A stretch of 64,000 nucleotides of DNA, taken from Paracoccus shanxieyensis. Lineage in GTDB: Bacteria > Pseudomonadota > Alphaproteobacteria > Rhodobacterales > Rhodobacteraceae. The stretch is taken from contig NZ_WMII01000009.1 in assembly GCF_009711265.1 (NCBI RefSeq), positions 62,001 through 126,000 of the forward strand, read 5' to 3'. How positions within the stretch are numbered: the stretch's first letter is position 1; each line of letters starts with the position of its first letter. The position numbers were made by a program, and so were the translations under genes. The notes under the pieces were generated by a model. It worked only from the letters and a program-made list of their open reading frames with translations, was not told the origin of the DNA and made no database searches. Shown piece after piece: positions 45,093 through 53,956 of this stretch.

Positions 45093-45491
45093 ATGCTGAA
45101 AACACGCCTTTTGATCCTCGGACCGCTTTTTCTGGCCGCCTGCGCCGCGACGGCGGTGTCGGATGACTATGCCGAGGTGATCGCGCGTGCGACGCCGCCC
45201 AGCCCTGCCGTCAAGGCCGTGATCGTGACCGGCGCGCGCGAACTGATCTATAACCCGGCCTCGATCCGCAATGCCGAGATCTCCAATGTCGCGACCCTGC
45301 CCGGTGGCGGGCAGGGCGTCTGCGTGCGCGCCGACAGCAAGGATGTTTCGGGGCGCTATACCGGGGTCCACAGTCTTGGGATCCCGCTGCGGGATGGCAA
45401 GATCGCCGGTGGCAGCCTTGACCACCCGATCTGCGACCGCGCCGATGTGCATTGGCAGCCCTTCCCGGAACTGGAGGCACTGCCGGGCTGA
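45093..45491 (+). CDS. Small lipoprotein of unknown function
   Basis: 132 residues from the ATG at 45093, with AGGGAAG eight bases upstream. A lipoprotein signal is clear: MLKTRLLILGPLFLAACAAT, with the lipobox LAAC placing the lipidated cysteine at 17. The mature part has REL IYNPASIRNAEISNVA, GGGQGVCVRADSKDVSGRYT and a cysteine pair (GVCV and HPICDRAD) that may form a disulfide. I do not recognise a named domain; similar short lipoproteins are common in Rhodobacteraceae. It stands alone, 127 bp after fdhA. Confidence 0.8.
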   Translation: MLKTRLLILGPLFLAACAATAVSDDYAEVIARATPPSPAVKAVIVTGARELIYNPASIRNAEISNVATLPGGGQGVCVRADSKDVSGRYTGVHSLGIPLRDGKIAGGSLDHPICDRADVHWQPFPELEALPG

Positions 45492-45584
45492 GTCGGGGCG
45501 AAAAGCACGCCGCAACCGATGCCGGATGCGGCGTGCCTGCCTTGGATGGGATCGCGCGGCCGCGCGGCCGGGAATGCTGCGGGA

Positions 45585-46430
45585 TCACTCGGCCGGGAAT
45601 GCGGCGGGTTTTGCGCTGTCCTCAGCCTCGATCCGGGGCGAGGTCTTGTAATGCGTGGCATAGATCATCGCGCCCACGAAGGTCAGCCCGCCGACCAGAT
45701 TGCCGATCACCGTCGGGATCTCGTTCCAGATCAGGTAATCCATGATGGTGAAGTTCCCGCCCAGCAGCAGCCCCGAGGGGAACAGGAACATGTTCACGAT
45801 GGAATGTTCAAAGCCCATGTAGAAAAAGACCAGAATGGGCATCCACATCGCCATGATCTTGCCCGAGACGCTGGTCGACATCATCGCCGCGACGACACCC
45901 GTCGACACCATCCAGTTGCACATCACCGCCCGCACGAACAGCGTCAGCATCCCGCCCGCGCCATGGGCGGCATAGCCCAGCGTGCGGCCTTCGCCGATAT
46001 GGCCGATCTGCTGGCCCACGGCATTCGGCTCGGTCGTCCAACCGAAGGTCACGATGATCGCCATGAACAGCGCAACGGTGAAGGCCCCGGCGAAGTTGCC
46101 CAGAAAGACCAGCCCCCAGTTGCGCCACAATCCGCGCATGGTGACGCCGCGCCGCTTGTCGATCAGCGCAAGCGGCACCAGCGTGAACACGCCGGTCAGC
46201 AGGTCGAAGCCCAAGAGATACAGCATGCAGAACCCGACCGGGAACAGCAGCGCGCCGATCAGCGGGTTGCCGGTATTGACGGTGACGGTCACGGCGAATG
46301 CCGCGGCCAGCGCAAGGATCGCGCCCGCCATATAGGCCCGGATCAGCGTATCCTTGGTAGACATGAAGACCTTGGCCTCGCCGGCGTCGATCATCTTCTT
46401 GGCGAAATCCGCCGGATTTACATAGGACAT
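45585..46430 (-). CDS. Formate/nitrite transporter (FNT) family channel
   Basis: 281 residues with six membrane segments. FNT signatures are LIGALLFPVGFCMLYLLGFD with LLTGVFTLVPLALIDKR, and the second half-repeat NWMVSTGVVAAMMSTSVSGK and MGFEHSIVNMFLFPSGLLLG; His in GFEHSIVNM is the conserved pore histidine. Being last in an operon of nitrite reductase and cyanase genes (55 bp after cynS), it most likely imports nitrite, or possibly cyanate or another small anion. NirC-type and FocA-type members cannot be told apart from this sequence, so no symbol is given. Confidence 0.92.
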   Translation of the reverse strand: MSYVNPADFAKKMIDAGEAKVFMSTKDTLIRAYMAGAILALAAAFAVTVTVNTGNPLIGALLFPVGFCMLYLLGFDLLTGVFTLVPLALIDKRRGVTMRGLWRNWGLVFLGNFAGAFTVALFMAIIVTFGWTTEPNAVGQQIGHIGEGRTLGYAAHGAGGMLTLFVRAVMCNWMVSTGVVAAMMSTSVSGKIMAMWMPILVFFYMGFEHSIVNMFLFPSGLLLGGNFTIMDYLIWNEIPTVIGNLVGGLTFVGAMIYATHYKTSPRIEAEDSAKPAAFPAE

Positions 46431-46485
46431 GGAGGTTCCTTCCTGTTGCGCAGCACCCGGACGTGGCCGGGGCGTTCGGCGGGGG

Positions 46486-46950
46486 TTACCAGTTCGAATA
46501 GGCCAGATATTTGCCGGACATGGTCAGCTTCACGCGGTCGCCCTTGGGGTTTTTCTCGCGTTCCAGATGCATCGAGAAGTCGATGGCCGACATGATGCCA
46601 TTGCCGAATTCCTCATTGATCAGGGCCTTGATCGTCGGGCCATAGACGCCGACGATTTCGTAAAGCCGATACAGGCAGGGATCGGTCGGCACGGCCTGTT
46701 CCCAGACTTTCAGCGGGCTTTCGGTCAGAAGCGCCACGGCGCTGTCGGGCAGGCCAAGGATGCTGGCAAAGCTGCGGGCCTTGTCTTCGGGAAAGGCGTT
46801 CATGCCGGTAGCCGCTGAATGCAGCCAGACCGGCGACATGCCGATCAGTTCGGCCAGCGCCGCCCATGACAGGTCGGCGCGTTTCTTGGCGCGCAGGATC
46901 ATCGCGGTCAGATCGTCGCGGGTCAGTTCGTCTATGGTCATCTTGTTCAT
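46486..46950 (-). CDS. cynS: Cyanate hydratase (cyanase)
   Basis: 154 residues, near the 156 of E. coli CynS, with AAGGA six bases before the ATG. It converts cyanate and bicarbonate to ammonia and CO2. The N-terminal helical domain (MTIDELTRDDLTAMILRAKK) resembles a DNA-binding fold. The C-terminal catalytic domain has CLYRLYEIVGVYGPTIKAL and FGNGIMSAIDFSMHLERE, giving Arg95, Glu98 and Ser121, equivalent to the known catalytic triad. It lies 11 bp after nirD in the nitrite assimilation operon, so cyanate nitrogen is drawn into the same ammonia pool. Confidence 0.96.
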   Translation of the reverse strand: MNKMTIDELTRDDLTAMILRAKKRADLSWAALAELIGMSPVWLHSAATGMNAFPEDKARSFASILGLPDSAVALLTESPLKVWEQAVPTDPCLYRLYEIVGVYGPTIKALINEEFGNGIMSAIDFSMHLEREKNPKGDRVKLTMSGKYLAYSNW

Positions 46951-46961
46951 GGCGTGTCCTT

Positions 46962-47297
46962 TCAGGCGGCCTTGGTTCTGTGGATCAGGCTGGCGTCGAT
47001 CAGGATGCGGCCTGCCTCGACGCGGATGGGATAGGTCGCGACCGCGCCGTCATCGGCGCCCTGCGCCGTGCCGGTGTTCAGATCGAAAACCCAGTTATGC
47101 AGCGGGCAGGTCACGCTGGTGCCATGCACGATGCCTTCGGACAAAGGCCCGCCCTTGTGCGGGCAGCGGTCGTCCAGGGCGAAAACGCGGTCGTCGGCGG
47201 TGCGGAAGACGGCGATGCAGCCCTGCGCGGTCCTGACCAGCCGCGCGCCCTGCGCGGGGATGTCGGCCAGCGCGCCGATGTCCAGAAACCCGCTCAT
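46962..47297 (-). CDS. nirD: Assimilatory nitrite reductase small subunit
   Basis: 111 residues; its ATG overlaps the nirB stop by four bases. It is a Rieske-like [2Fe-2S] protein: RCPHKGGPLSEG and VTCPLHNWVFDLNTG supply the Cys-His pairs of the cluster (in many NirD homologues the cluster is absent, but both CxH and CxxH motifs are present here). It partners NirB to reduce nitrite to ammonia with NADH in the cytoplasm. Confidence 0.95.
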   Translation of the reverse strand: MSGFLDIGALADIPAQGARLVRTAQGCIAVFRTADDRVFALDDRCPHKGGPLSEGIVHGTSVTCPLHNWVFDLNTGTAQGADDGAVATYPIRVEAGRILIDASLIHRTKAA

Positions 47298-49723
47298 TCC
47301 GCGGCCTCCAGCGTCAGATCGGCCAGCGGCCCCCATTTTGGCACCTCGGCAGGCGTCGACAGTTCGGCCCATGGATCGGTGCGATAGACGGACTGGCTGA
47401 TCTCGAACCGCTCGACCAGCGCGCGGCGGTTGTCCAGATCCTCGACGACCTGCGCCTTGATCCAGTCCAGCCCGACCTTGCCCATCCATTTCCAGATGCG
47501 GTCCAGATAGCGGGCATGTTCGCGGTAAAGCTGGGTCACGGCCAGAATGATCTGGATCGCCTCGTCCTCGGAGGGGGTGGCGGCAAGGGCCTGGGTCTCT
47601 TTGACCTCCATCCCCGCCGCCCCGCCGATCGAGATCATATAGCCGCTGTCCACGCAGACGACGCCGATATCCTTGCAGGTCGCCTCGGCGCAGTTGCGCG
47701 GGCAGCCGCTGACGCCCAGCTTCAGCTTGTGCGGCGTACAAGATCCCCACATCAGCTTTTCCAGCTTGATGCCCAGCCCGGTCGAATCCTGCGTGCCGAC
47801 GCGGCAGAATTCCTTGCCGACGCAGGTTTTCACCGTGCGCAGCCCCTTGGAATAGGCCGCACCCGACACCATGCCCGCCGCGTTCAGATCGGCCCACATA
47901 TGCGGCAGGTCTTCCTTGCGCACGCCCAAGAGGTCGATGCGCTGGCCCCCCGTCACCTTGACCATGGGGACGTTGTATTTGTCGGCGGCATCGGCGATGG
48001 CGCGCAGCTCATCCGGGGTGGTGACGCCGCCCCACATGCGCGGCACCACCGAATAGGTGCCGTCCTTCTGGATATTGGCGTGGTTGCGTTCGTTGACGAA
48101 ACGCGACTGGCGGTCGTCGCGATAGTCCAGCGGATATTCCGCCAGCAGATAGTAATTCAGCGCCGGGCGGCAGGAATGGCAGCCGCCCGAGGTTTTCCAG
48201 CCCAGTTCCTGCATGACGGCGGGAATGGATTTCAGCCCCATGGTGCGGATCAGACGGCGCAGGTCCTCGTGGCTGTGATCGGTGCATTTGCACATCCCGG
48301 CCGGGGCGTCGGCAACCTCATCCCCCAGCGCGAAAGCCATGACCTGCTGCACAAGGCCGGTGCAGGTGCCGCAAGAGGCGCTGGCCTTGGTGCAGGCGCG
48401 CATCTGGTCCAACGTGCAGGCCCCGCCCGCCGCCGCCGCCATGATGCTGCCCTTGGTCACGCCGTTGCAGCCGCAGATCTCGGCCTCGGGGGGCAGGGCC
48501 GCGATGGCGGCCATGGGATCGGCCGAGGCACCGCCCTGAAAACCCGGACCAAAGATCAGCGTGTCGCGCATGTCGCGGATGTCGGCTGCGTCCTTCATCA
48601 GCCCATAGAACCAGCTGCCATCCGCGGTATTGCCATACATGACCGTGCCGATGATGCGGTCGTTTTCCAGCACCAGCCGCTTGTAGATGCCGCGGCCCGG
48701 ATCACGGAAGACGATATCCTCGCGCCCCGGTGCATCGGCGAAATCGCCGGCGCTGAACAGATCGCAGCCCGTCACCTTCAGCTTGGTCGCCGTCTGCACC
48801 GCAGAAAACACCGCCTGCCGGTCCAGCAGCGTCTGGGCCAGCACCTTGGCCTGATCGTAAAGCGGCGCGACAAGGCCAAAGACCTGCCCGCGATGTTCCA
48901 CGCATTCCCCCAGCGCAAAGACATGCGGATCGCTGGTGCGCAGGGCGTCATCAACGATGATGCCGCGTTCGACCTCAAGATGCGCATCGTTGGCAAGGCG
49001 GGTTTCGGGCCGGATGCCCACGGCCATGCAGACCAGATCGGCGGGATAGACGGTGCCATCTTCCAGCAGCACGGCCTCGGCGCGGTCGGTGCCAAGGATC
49101 GCCTTGGTCGCGCCCTTGCAATGCACGGTGATGCCGCGACGCTCCAGATCCTTTTGCAGCAGGTAACCTGCGGCGGGGTCCAGCTGACGCTCCATCAGAT
49201 GGCCCATCAGGTGGATCACCGTGACGCGGGCACCGCGCGCGGCCATGCCGGCCGCCGCCTCCAGCCCCAGCAGGCCGCCGCCGATGACCACGGCATCCTT
49301 GCCGGCGGTCGCCATCATCGCCTGCGTGTCTTCCAAATCGCGATAGGCCACGACGCCGGGCAGATCCTTGCCGGGCACCGGGATGATGAACGGGGCCGAG
49401 CCGGTGGCGATCACCAGCGCGTCATATTCGGCGCTGGACTGGTTGGACTGCACCCGGCGCGCGTCGCGGTCGATGCGGACCACGGGTTCGCCAAAGCGGC
49501 AATCGACGCCATGGCGGGCATACCAGTCCGCATCATGCGTGACGATCTGCGCATAGGTCTTTTCGCCCGACAGCACCGGCGACAGCATCAGGCGGTTGTA
49601 ATTGCCGCGCGGCTCGGCGTTGAACAGCGTCACGTCATAGGCGTCGGGGGCGGCCTCGAACAGCGCCTCAAGCATCCGGCCCGAGGCCATGCCTGCACCG
49701 ATGACGACAAGTTTCTTTTTCAT
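47294..49723 (-). CDS. nirB: Assimilatory nitrite reductase large subunit
   Basis: 809 residues from the ATG at 49721-49723 (an in-frame ATG three codons upstream is possible). Reads MKKKLVVIGAGMASGRMLEA: an FAD/NADH domain (1-400), with LPGVVAYRDLEDTQAMM and VVIGGGLLGLEAAAGMAARG. Then a BFD-like [2Fe-2S] domain (EICGCNGVTKGSIM, CTKASASCGTCTG), a second cysteine motif in GGCHSCRPALNYYL, and the sirohaem/[4Fe-4S] reductase domain with TCVGKEFCRVGTQDS and LGVSGCPRNCAEATCKD. It transfers six electrons from NADH to nitrite, giving ammonium. First gene after the nas leader. Confidence 0.96.
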   Translation of the reverse strand: MKKKLVVIGAGMASGRMLEALFEAAPDAYDVTLFNAEPRGNYNRLMLSPVLSGEKTYAQIVTHDADWYARHGVDCRFGEPVVRIDRDARRVQSNQSSAEYDALVIATGSAPFIIPVPGKDLPGVVAYRDLEDTQAMMATAGKDAVVIGGGLLGLEAAAGMAARGARVTVIHLMGHLMERQLDPAAGYLLQKDLERRGITVHCKGATKAILGTDRAEAVLLEDGTVYPADLVCMAVGIRPETRLANDAHLEVERGIIVDDALRTSDPHVFALGECVEHRGQVFGLVAPLYDQAKVLAQTLLDRQAVFSAVQTATKLKVTGCDLFSAGDFADAPGREDIVFRDPGRGIYKRLVLENDRIIGTVMYGNTADGSWFYGLMKDAADIRDMRDTLIFGPGFQGGASADPMAAIAALPPEAEICGCNGVTKGSIMAAAAGGACTLDQMRACTKASASCGTCTGLVQQVMAFALGDEVADAPAGMCKCTDHSHEDLRRLIRTMGLKSIPAVMQELGWKTSGGCHSCRPALNYYLLAEYPLDYRDDRQSRFVNERNHANIQKDGTYSVVPRMWGGVTTPDELRAIADAADKYNVPMVKVTGGQRIDLLGVRKEDLPHMWADLNAAGMVSGAAYSKGLRTVKTCVGKEFCRVGTQDSTGLGIKLEKLMWGSCTPHKLKLGVSGCPRNCAEATCKDIGVVCVDSGYMISIGGAAGMEVKETQALAATPSEDEAIQIILAVTQLYREHARYLDRIWKWMGKVGLDWIKAQVVEDLDNRRALVERFEISQSVYRTDPWAELSTPAEVPKWGPLADLTLEAAE

Positions 49724-50149
49724 GGCGCGCATCCCGTTACGGCAGATGCGGCAGCAAGGCCCGGCATCGGGGGGCGCAGGGACTGGCAGGGGCACAAGGT
49801 CGATCGACCCGGCGCGTGGCGCGGATTCAGGCGGGATACGGCGGTCATGATGGCTCCGAGGGGCGAATGCGGATGGCTGTCGGGCGATGCATCAGGCAGC
49901 GAACAGCGCAGCGCGTCAAAGCGCAGCCGTGCAGCCAGACACTTTCGGGGATACCGCCTCATCGCGGGATCGTGCTTGCATCATCGCAAGCGGGCAGGGT
50001 CACGCCGTTGCGCCTTGCCGTAGATCAAACATGCCCCAATCGCGGCCCGCCGCTCAAGCAGCGCGCAGATGTTTGCCGGTGAACTGGCGCGAATTCAGTC
50101 GCAGCGCATGAATTATTTGCTCAAATGGCGTGGCCTGCTTGCAAAGCGA
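49724..50149 (-). promoter_or_regulatory. nas leader region with candidate ANTAR-responsive hairpins
   Basis: 426 bp between nasS and nirB without a gene. On the transcribed (minus) strand two adjacent hairpins are visible. P1 (50019 down to 49992) carries the hexaloop AACGGC, which has the A1 and G4 that ANTAR proteins recognise, on an imperfect stem. P2 (49991 down to 49974) is a perfect GCTTGC/GCAAGC stem with hexaloop GATGAT, which has G4 but G at position 1. This arrangement, downstream of nasT, fits NasT-dependent antitermination. I did not find a clear terminator with a U-run. Confidence 0.45.
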
Positions 50150-51322
50150 TCAGCTTGCGAATGGCGGCTCATAGATCCGGCCGTCGAAAAACGCATCCGC
50201 GCCCAGAATCATCTGCCCGCGCTCGGCGGCGACACGGCGGGGCGCGTCGATCATGCCCTCGACCCGCAGTGACGCGCCGGGCAGGGGCGCGCCTGCCGCG
50301 CGCAGGTGCTGGCGATAAAGATCGGTGCGGTAACATGCCATCGCGGCGCGCTGCGCGGGTTCGGGGTCAAGCCCGTGGCGACGGATGATGCGATCGGCAA
50401 ACAGCGCGGCCAGACTTTTCCACGGGAATGTCGCTGCGCCCCGGTTGAAGGTGATGAAATCCTGACAGTCGCGCGTGTCGCCGCTGGGCGTGACCAGCAG
50501 ACGGCCGACCAGCCCACGCTCGGTCAGTTCCGAGGGCAGGTTCAGATAGTCCCGCCGCGACAGGATCTCTGCCGCCGTGCCCCGATTTTCAGCCTCGTCC
50601 AGCCATTGCCCGGCCCGCCAGACCGCGCGCATCAGCCGCCCGGTCTGTTCGGCGCGGGCCAGAGTGAAATCGCGCCGCAGCACCAGCCCTTTTTCCGGCG
50701 GCGCGGCCCAGATCGCGCGGCCGGGCAGCAGCAGCGCGCCGATGCCACGCTCGACCGCGAATGAGGCCCATGGCTCACCGACGCAGAAGGCGTCGACCTC
50801 GCCCGCGGCCATGGCATCGGCCATCATGGTCGGCGGCACGGTGACGACCTCGATCGCGCCGTCAAAGGCGATGGCCTCCAGCCAGTGAAACACCAGTTCG
50901 GCCTGCGTGGAAAAGCGGAAGGGCACGCCGACACGCAGCGTGTCGCCCGCAACCTGCCGCAGCATCACCCCGGCGCGCCGGGCATCGGCGAAATCGAAGT
51001 TATGGCCCGCATCGCGCAGCCGCGCCGTCAAGGCGTTGCTGATCGCGATGGCCTGACCGCCATGCGACAGGAACATCACCAGATCCATGGCCGGAAGCTC
51101 TGGCCCCAGCTTTATCGCCTGCGCGATGGGCATGGGGGCCAGCATATGCGCCGCGTCGATGACGCCCGCCCCCAGCAGATCGCGGTTCTGCGCCCAAGCC
51201 GACAGGCGCACCAGATCGAAGGCCAGACCTTCCTCGGCGGCAAAGCCCAGCTCATGCGCGATGATCAGCGGCGCGGCATCGGTCAGCGGCACATAGCCCA
51301 GTCGCAGCGTGTCCAGCTTCAT
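50150..51322 (-). CDS. nasS: Nitrate/nitrite sensor NasS (cytoplasmic NrtA-like binding protein)
   Basis: 390 residues without a signal peptide, as expected of a cytoplasmic sensor. It matches NrtA/CmpA-like nitrate binding proteins: KLDTLRLGYVPLTDAAPLII, AHMLAPMPIAQAIKLG, EVDAFCVGEPWASFAVERGI, then MACYRTDLYRQHLRAAGAP. In the known NasST system NasS holds NasT inactive until nitrate or nitrite binds. Its ATG overlaps the nasT stop by four bases, so the two are made together. Confidence 0.93.
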   Translation of the reverse strand: MKLDTLRLGYVPLTDAAPLIIAHELGFAAEEGLAFDLVRLSAWAQNRDLLGAGVIDAAHMLAPMPIAQAIKLGPELPAMDLVMFLSHGGQAIAISNALTARLRDAGHNFDFADARRAGVMLRQVAGDTLRVGVPFRFSTQAELVFHWLEAIAFDGAIEVVTVPPTMMADAMAAGEVDAFCVGEPWASFAVERGIGALLLPGRAIWAAPPEKGLVLRRDFTLARAEQTGRLMRAVWRAGQWLDEAENRGTAAEILSRRDYLNLPSELTERGLVGRLLVTPSGDTRDCQDFITFNRGAATFPWKSLAALFADRIIRRHGLDPEPAQRAAMACYRTDLYRQHLRAAGAPLPGASLRVEGMIDAPRRVAAERGQMILGADAFFDGRIYEPPFAS

Positions 51323-51903
51323 GTCAGCAACCCCGCCGCCAGCACCAGCTGTTGCGCGACATCCGCGACGCGGCGGCCCTGATCCATCGCGGCCTTGCGC
51401 AACAGGGCATAGGCCGCTTCCTCATCCACGCCGCGCGCCTTCATCAGAATGGCCTTGGCGCGGTCGATGATCTTGCGTTCCTCCAATGCGGCGCGGCTGG
51501 CGGCCAGTTCGGCGCGCATGCGCTGGAACATGTGAAACCGCGCAATGGCTGCGTCCAGCACCGGCTTGATGCGGTCGGCGCGCAACCCGTCCACGACATA
51601 GGCCGAGACCCCCGCCTCGATCGCCGCGCGGGTCAATTGTTCGTCCGAACGGTCGACAAACATGGCCACGGGCCGGTCCATCGGCGCGGCGGCGACGGCC
51701 ATTTCCTCAAGAATATCGCGCGAGGGATTGGCAAGGTCGATCAGCACGATATCAGGCTGAAAGGCGGCGATGCGGCGCGCCAGACCGGCCTCGTCGGAAA
51801 TCAGATGGATGTCATGCGCGCCAAGTCCGCGCAGCCCGTCCATGATGGGTTGCGCGCGGTCCAGATCGGTTTCGATCAGAACGATGGAAAGGCGTTTCTG
51901 CAT
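51319..51903 (-). CDS. nasT: ANTAR-domain antiterminator NasT
   Basis: 194 residues from the ATG at 51901-51903, which has GGAGG nine bases upstream; the ATG two codons earlier is only three bases from that site. Residues 1-125 form a receiver-like domain (LSIVLIETDLDRAQPIMDGL, DIVLIDLANPSRDILEEM) with an Asp-Leu-Ala-Asn instead of the phosphorylation site's usual context. The C-terminal ANTAR helices are evident: LEERKIIDRAKAILMKARG, then VDEEAAYALLRKAAMDQGRR. It binds paired hairpins in the nas leader and lets transcription proceed when NasS releases it. Confidence 0.93.
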   Translation of the reverse strand: MQKRLSIVLIETDLDRAQPIMDGLRGLGAHDIHLISDEAGLARRIAAFQPDIVLIDLANPSRDILEEMAVAAAPMDRPVAMFVDRSDEQLTRAAIEAGVSAYVVDGLRADRIKPVLDAAIARFHMFQRMRAELAASRAALEERKIIDRAKAILMKARGVDEEAAYALLRKAAMDQGRRVADVAQQLVLAAGLLT

Positions 51904-52046
51904 CGCCATGGGCCTCCGGTTGCAAGCGGCGTTGCATGACGGCCGCAGGATCCGCAACCTTGCCCATGGCGAAAATGCGGCACGTCCCGCGCTTTTCTGC
52001 GGTCAATCGGCAGTTTGCCGAATATATGGGCAAGCCCGGGGGGCCG

Positions 52047-52742
52047 CTAGAACCCGAACTGGCCGACGACCATTGCCACAGGCACGCCCGCGCGTCGGGC
52101 CGCCCTGCGTTGCGACGATCCGGGGATCGCGGCTTCGGCGGCCAGCCGGTCCATCTCGGCCACGCGGGGCTGCGGGCAGGCGCCGCGTTTGTCCCACAGC
52201 TCGCGCGCAATCGGCCCCGCCACTGCACCCGAGATCGTCCGCCCCGCGACATCGTTTTCCTTGACGCGCCCGCTTGTGACCAGCGCCCGGATTGCGGATG
52301 CCAGAATATCGGCGGATTGCTGAAAGCTGATCGCGGCCATCCCGGCCTCGGGTCCGGTCGGCATGCCGTCCAGATTGCAGTGCCGGGCGACATACAGCCA
52401 GTCATGGATCATATAGGCGCGCGCATAGCCCCATGGTCCGAAGCCGTTGAACACCTGACCGATCTTCGGGATCGAGCCGCCGTCGGTATACATCATCTGC
52501 GGCTGGATGCGCAGCGGTTTGCCGTCATCGCCGGGCAGGGTAAAGCTCAGCGGGTTGCCGGGATCGGGCACGAACAGAAACTTGCCATCTCCGGACGCGC
52601 CGCCTTCGCCGACCCACATCACGAACAGGTTGCCGCTGAATTCGCCGCGTGGGGCGTTGTTGTAATCGACATGACCGCAGGCCGACAGGGCCGAACATGT
52701 GGCAAGGGCTGCGGTGAACATGGCAAGGCGGGGCGGTCGCAT
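52047..52742 (-). CDS. DUF1353 family lipoprotein
   Basis: 231 residues. Lipoprotein signal peptide ending ATCSALSACGHVDYNN with lipobox LSAC (cysteine at about 22). The mature part holds the DUF1353 features: MMYTDGGSIPKIGQVFNGFG near residues 84-103 and YMIHDWLYVARHCNLDGMP near residues 109-127. DUF1353 is found in phage-like and bacterial proteins and has no settled function; the HDW motif resembles a peptidoglycan-linked or metal site, which is inference. The C-terminus is basic (SQRRAARRAGVPVAM). It stands alone upstream of nasT, on the same strand. Confidence 0.8.
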   Translation of the reverse strand: MRPPRLAMFTAALATCSALSACGHVDYNNAPRGEFSGNLFVMWVGEGGASGDGKFLFVPDPGNPLSFTLPGDDGKPLRIQPQMMYTDGGSIPKIGQVFNGFGPWGYARAYMIHDWLYVARHCNLDGMPTGPEAGMAAISFQQSADILASAIRALVTSGRVKENDVAGRTISGAVAGPIARELWDKRGACPQPRVAEMDRLAAEAAIPGSSQRRAARRAGVPVAMVVGQFGF

Positions 52743-52833
52743 CGAATGCCTCGGGGTGCATCAGGACTGGCCCCAGCCTAGCGCAAGGCGGGGACGCGAC
52801 AAAGCGAAACCGGCGCGGATCAGATGGCGCGGA

Positions 52834-53415
52834 TCAGACAGCGGGCAGGGGTTTGGTGAACAGGATCCATTCATTGGCATCGACCTGCCAGTCGCCCTTG
52901 ACCACGGGGCGATGCGCGACCTGAAGGTAGCCCTTGGCAGTATAAAGCCGCAGCGCGTCCTGATGCGTGTCGGCGGCAATCAGGCTGATCGTATCGTGAC
53001 CGGCCTTTGCCGCGACGGTTTCCGCATGGGCCAGCAAAGCGCCGCCCAGACCTTTGCCGCGAAACTGCGGATATGTCGCCAGCACATTCAGATACCACGA
53101 CCCCGGCGCCAAGGCCTCAAGCTGCAACAGCGGCACGAAGATCGGCGGCGTGTCGGGGGCGATGGGGCCGGGCGCGGTCTCGGCGGCATAGCCCAGCAGG
53201 CAGGCCGCGACCTCGCCGTCGATCTGGGCCAGCCACGCATTGCTATAGGAAAAATTGCCGGTCTCGCGCGCGGCACGCTCGCGCCCCAGCGCCCATGGAT
53301 CGCCTTCGGGGCCGACGGATTTGCGCCAGAAATGCAACGGCAGATCGTCCGCGGCCATATTGATGAAACGCACCAGATGCGCGCTGTCGGTTGCCTTGGC
53401 CTTGCGGATCTGCAT
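52834..53415 (-). CDS. GNAT-family N-acetyltransferase
   Basis: 193 residues from the ATG at 53413-53415. The acetyl-CoA binding motif A is YPQFRGKGLGGALLAHAET near residues 116-134 (Q/RxxGxG/A). Motif B follows with LIAADTHQDALRLYTAKGY, common in GNATs that modify small molecules. The N-terminus begins MQIRKAKATDSAHLVRFINM. It acetylates an unknown amine, possibly a toxic amino acid or aminoglycoside-like compound. No operon partner: the neighbour cupin gene is divergent. Confidence 0.88.
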   Translation of the reverse strand: MQIRKAKATDSAHLVRFINMAADDLPLHFWRKSVGPEGDPWALGRERAARETGNFSYSNAWLAQIDGEVAACLLGYAAETAPGPIAPDTPPIFVPLLQLEALAPGSWYLNVLATYPQFRGKGLGGALLAHAETVAAKAGHDTISLIAADTHQDALRLYTAKGYLQVAHRPVVKGDWQVDANEWILFTKPLPAV

Positions 53416-53591
53416 GACGTGAGCTGTCCCCCCCCTGTGTCCGGCCCTATGTCCGGCCCTGCTTGTGCGCCAGTCTTTGACGATTTGACGCGCCGCCGCC
53501 AGCCCTTTTGGCAGCCCCTTTAGCCGGCGCTTGCGTGCCGCGCGGGCTGCGCCTACCAATTGGCCCGACACCCCTGCCGATGAGGACAGAC

Positions 53592-53945
53592 ATGAGCGAT
53601 ACGGTTTTCCGCTTTCCCGAACCGGGCCCCCAGCCCATCACCACCGATCTTGACGGCTGGACCAAGATCGAGGGCGAGCCGACCATGCGCTATTGGATCC
53701 AGAACACCTCGGCCGATGGCAGCATGATCTCGGGGACATGGGAAGCGACGACCGGGACGTGGCACGCGACCTATCAGTTCTACGAATTCGTGCATCTGAT
53801 CGAGGGGCGCATCACCATCACCCCTGATGGCGGCGTGCCCGTCACGCTGAACCCCGGCGATGCCTTCGTGGTCGAGCCGACCTTCAAGGGCACATGGACC
53901 ATCGAGGCACCGGTCCGCAAGCATTTCGCCATCAAGCTGAAATAG
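53592..53945 (+). CDS. Cupin-domain protein (DUF861-like)
   Basis: 117 residues from the ATG at 53592 (GAGGA eight bases upstream). A single cupin barrel: SGTWEATTGTWHATYQFYEF, VHLIEGRITITPDGGVPVTL, NPGDAFVVEPTFKGTWTIEA. Members of this cupin_3 group include ureidoglycine aminohydrolase-type enzymes and small regulatory or binding proteins. The metal-binding histidines are few (HAT near residue 59, HLI near 68), so activity is uncertain. It is 11 bp upstream of the amidohydrolase and likely co-transcribed with it. Confidence 0.85.
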   Translation: MSDTVFRFPEPGPQPITTDLDGWTKIEGEPTMRYWIQNTSADGSMISGTWEATTGTWHATYQFYEFVHLIEGRITITPDGGVPVTLNPGDAFVVEPTFKGTWTIEAPVRKHFAIKLK

Positions 53946-53956
53946 CGCCTGCGCCC

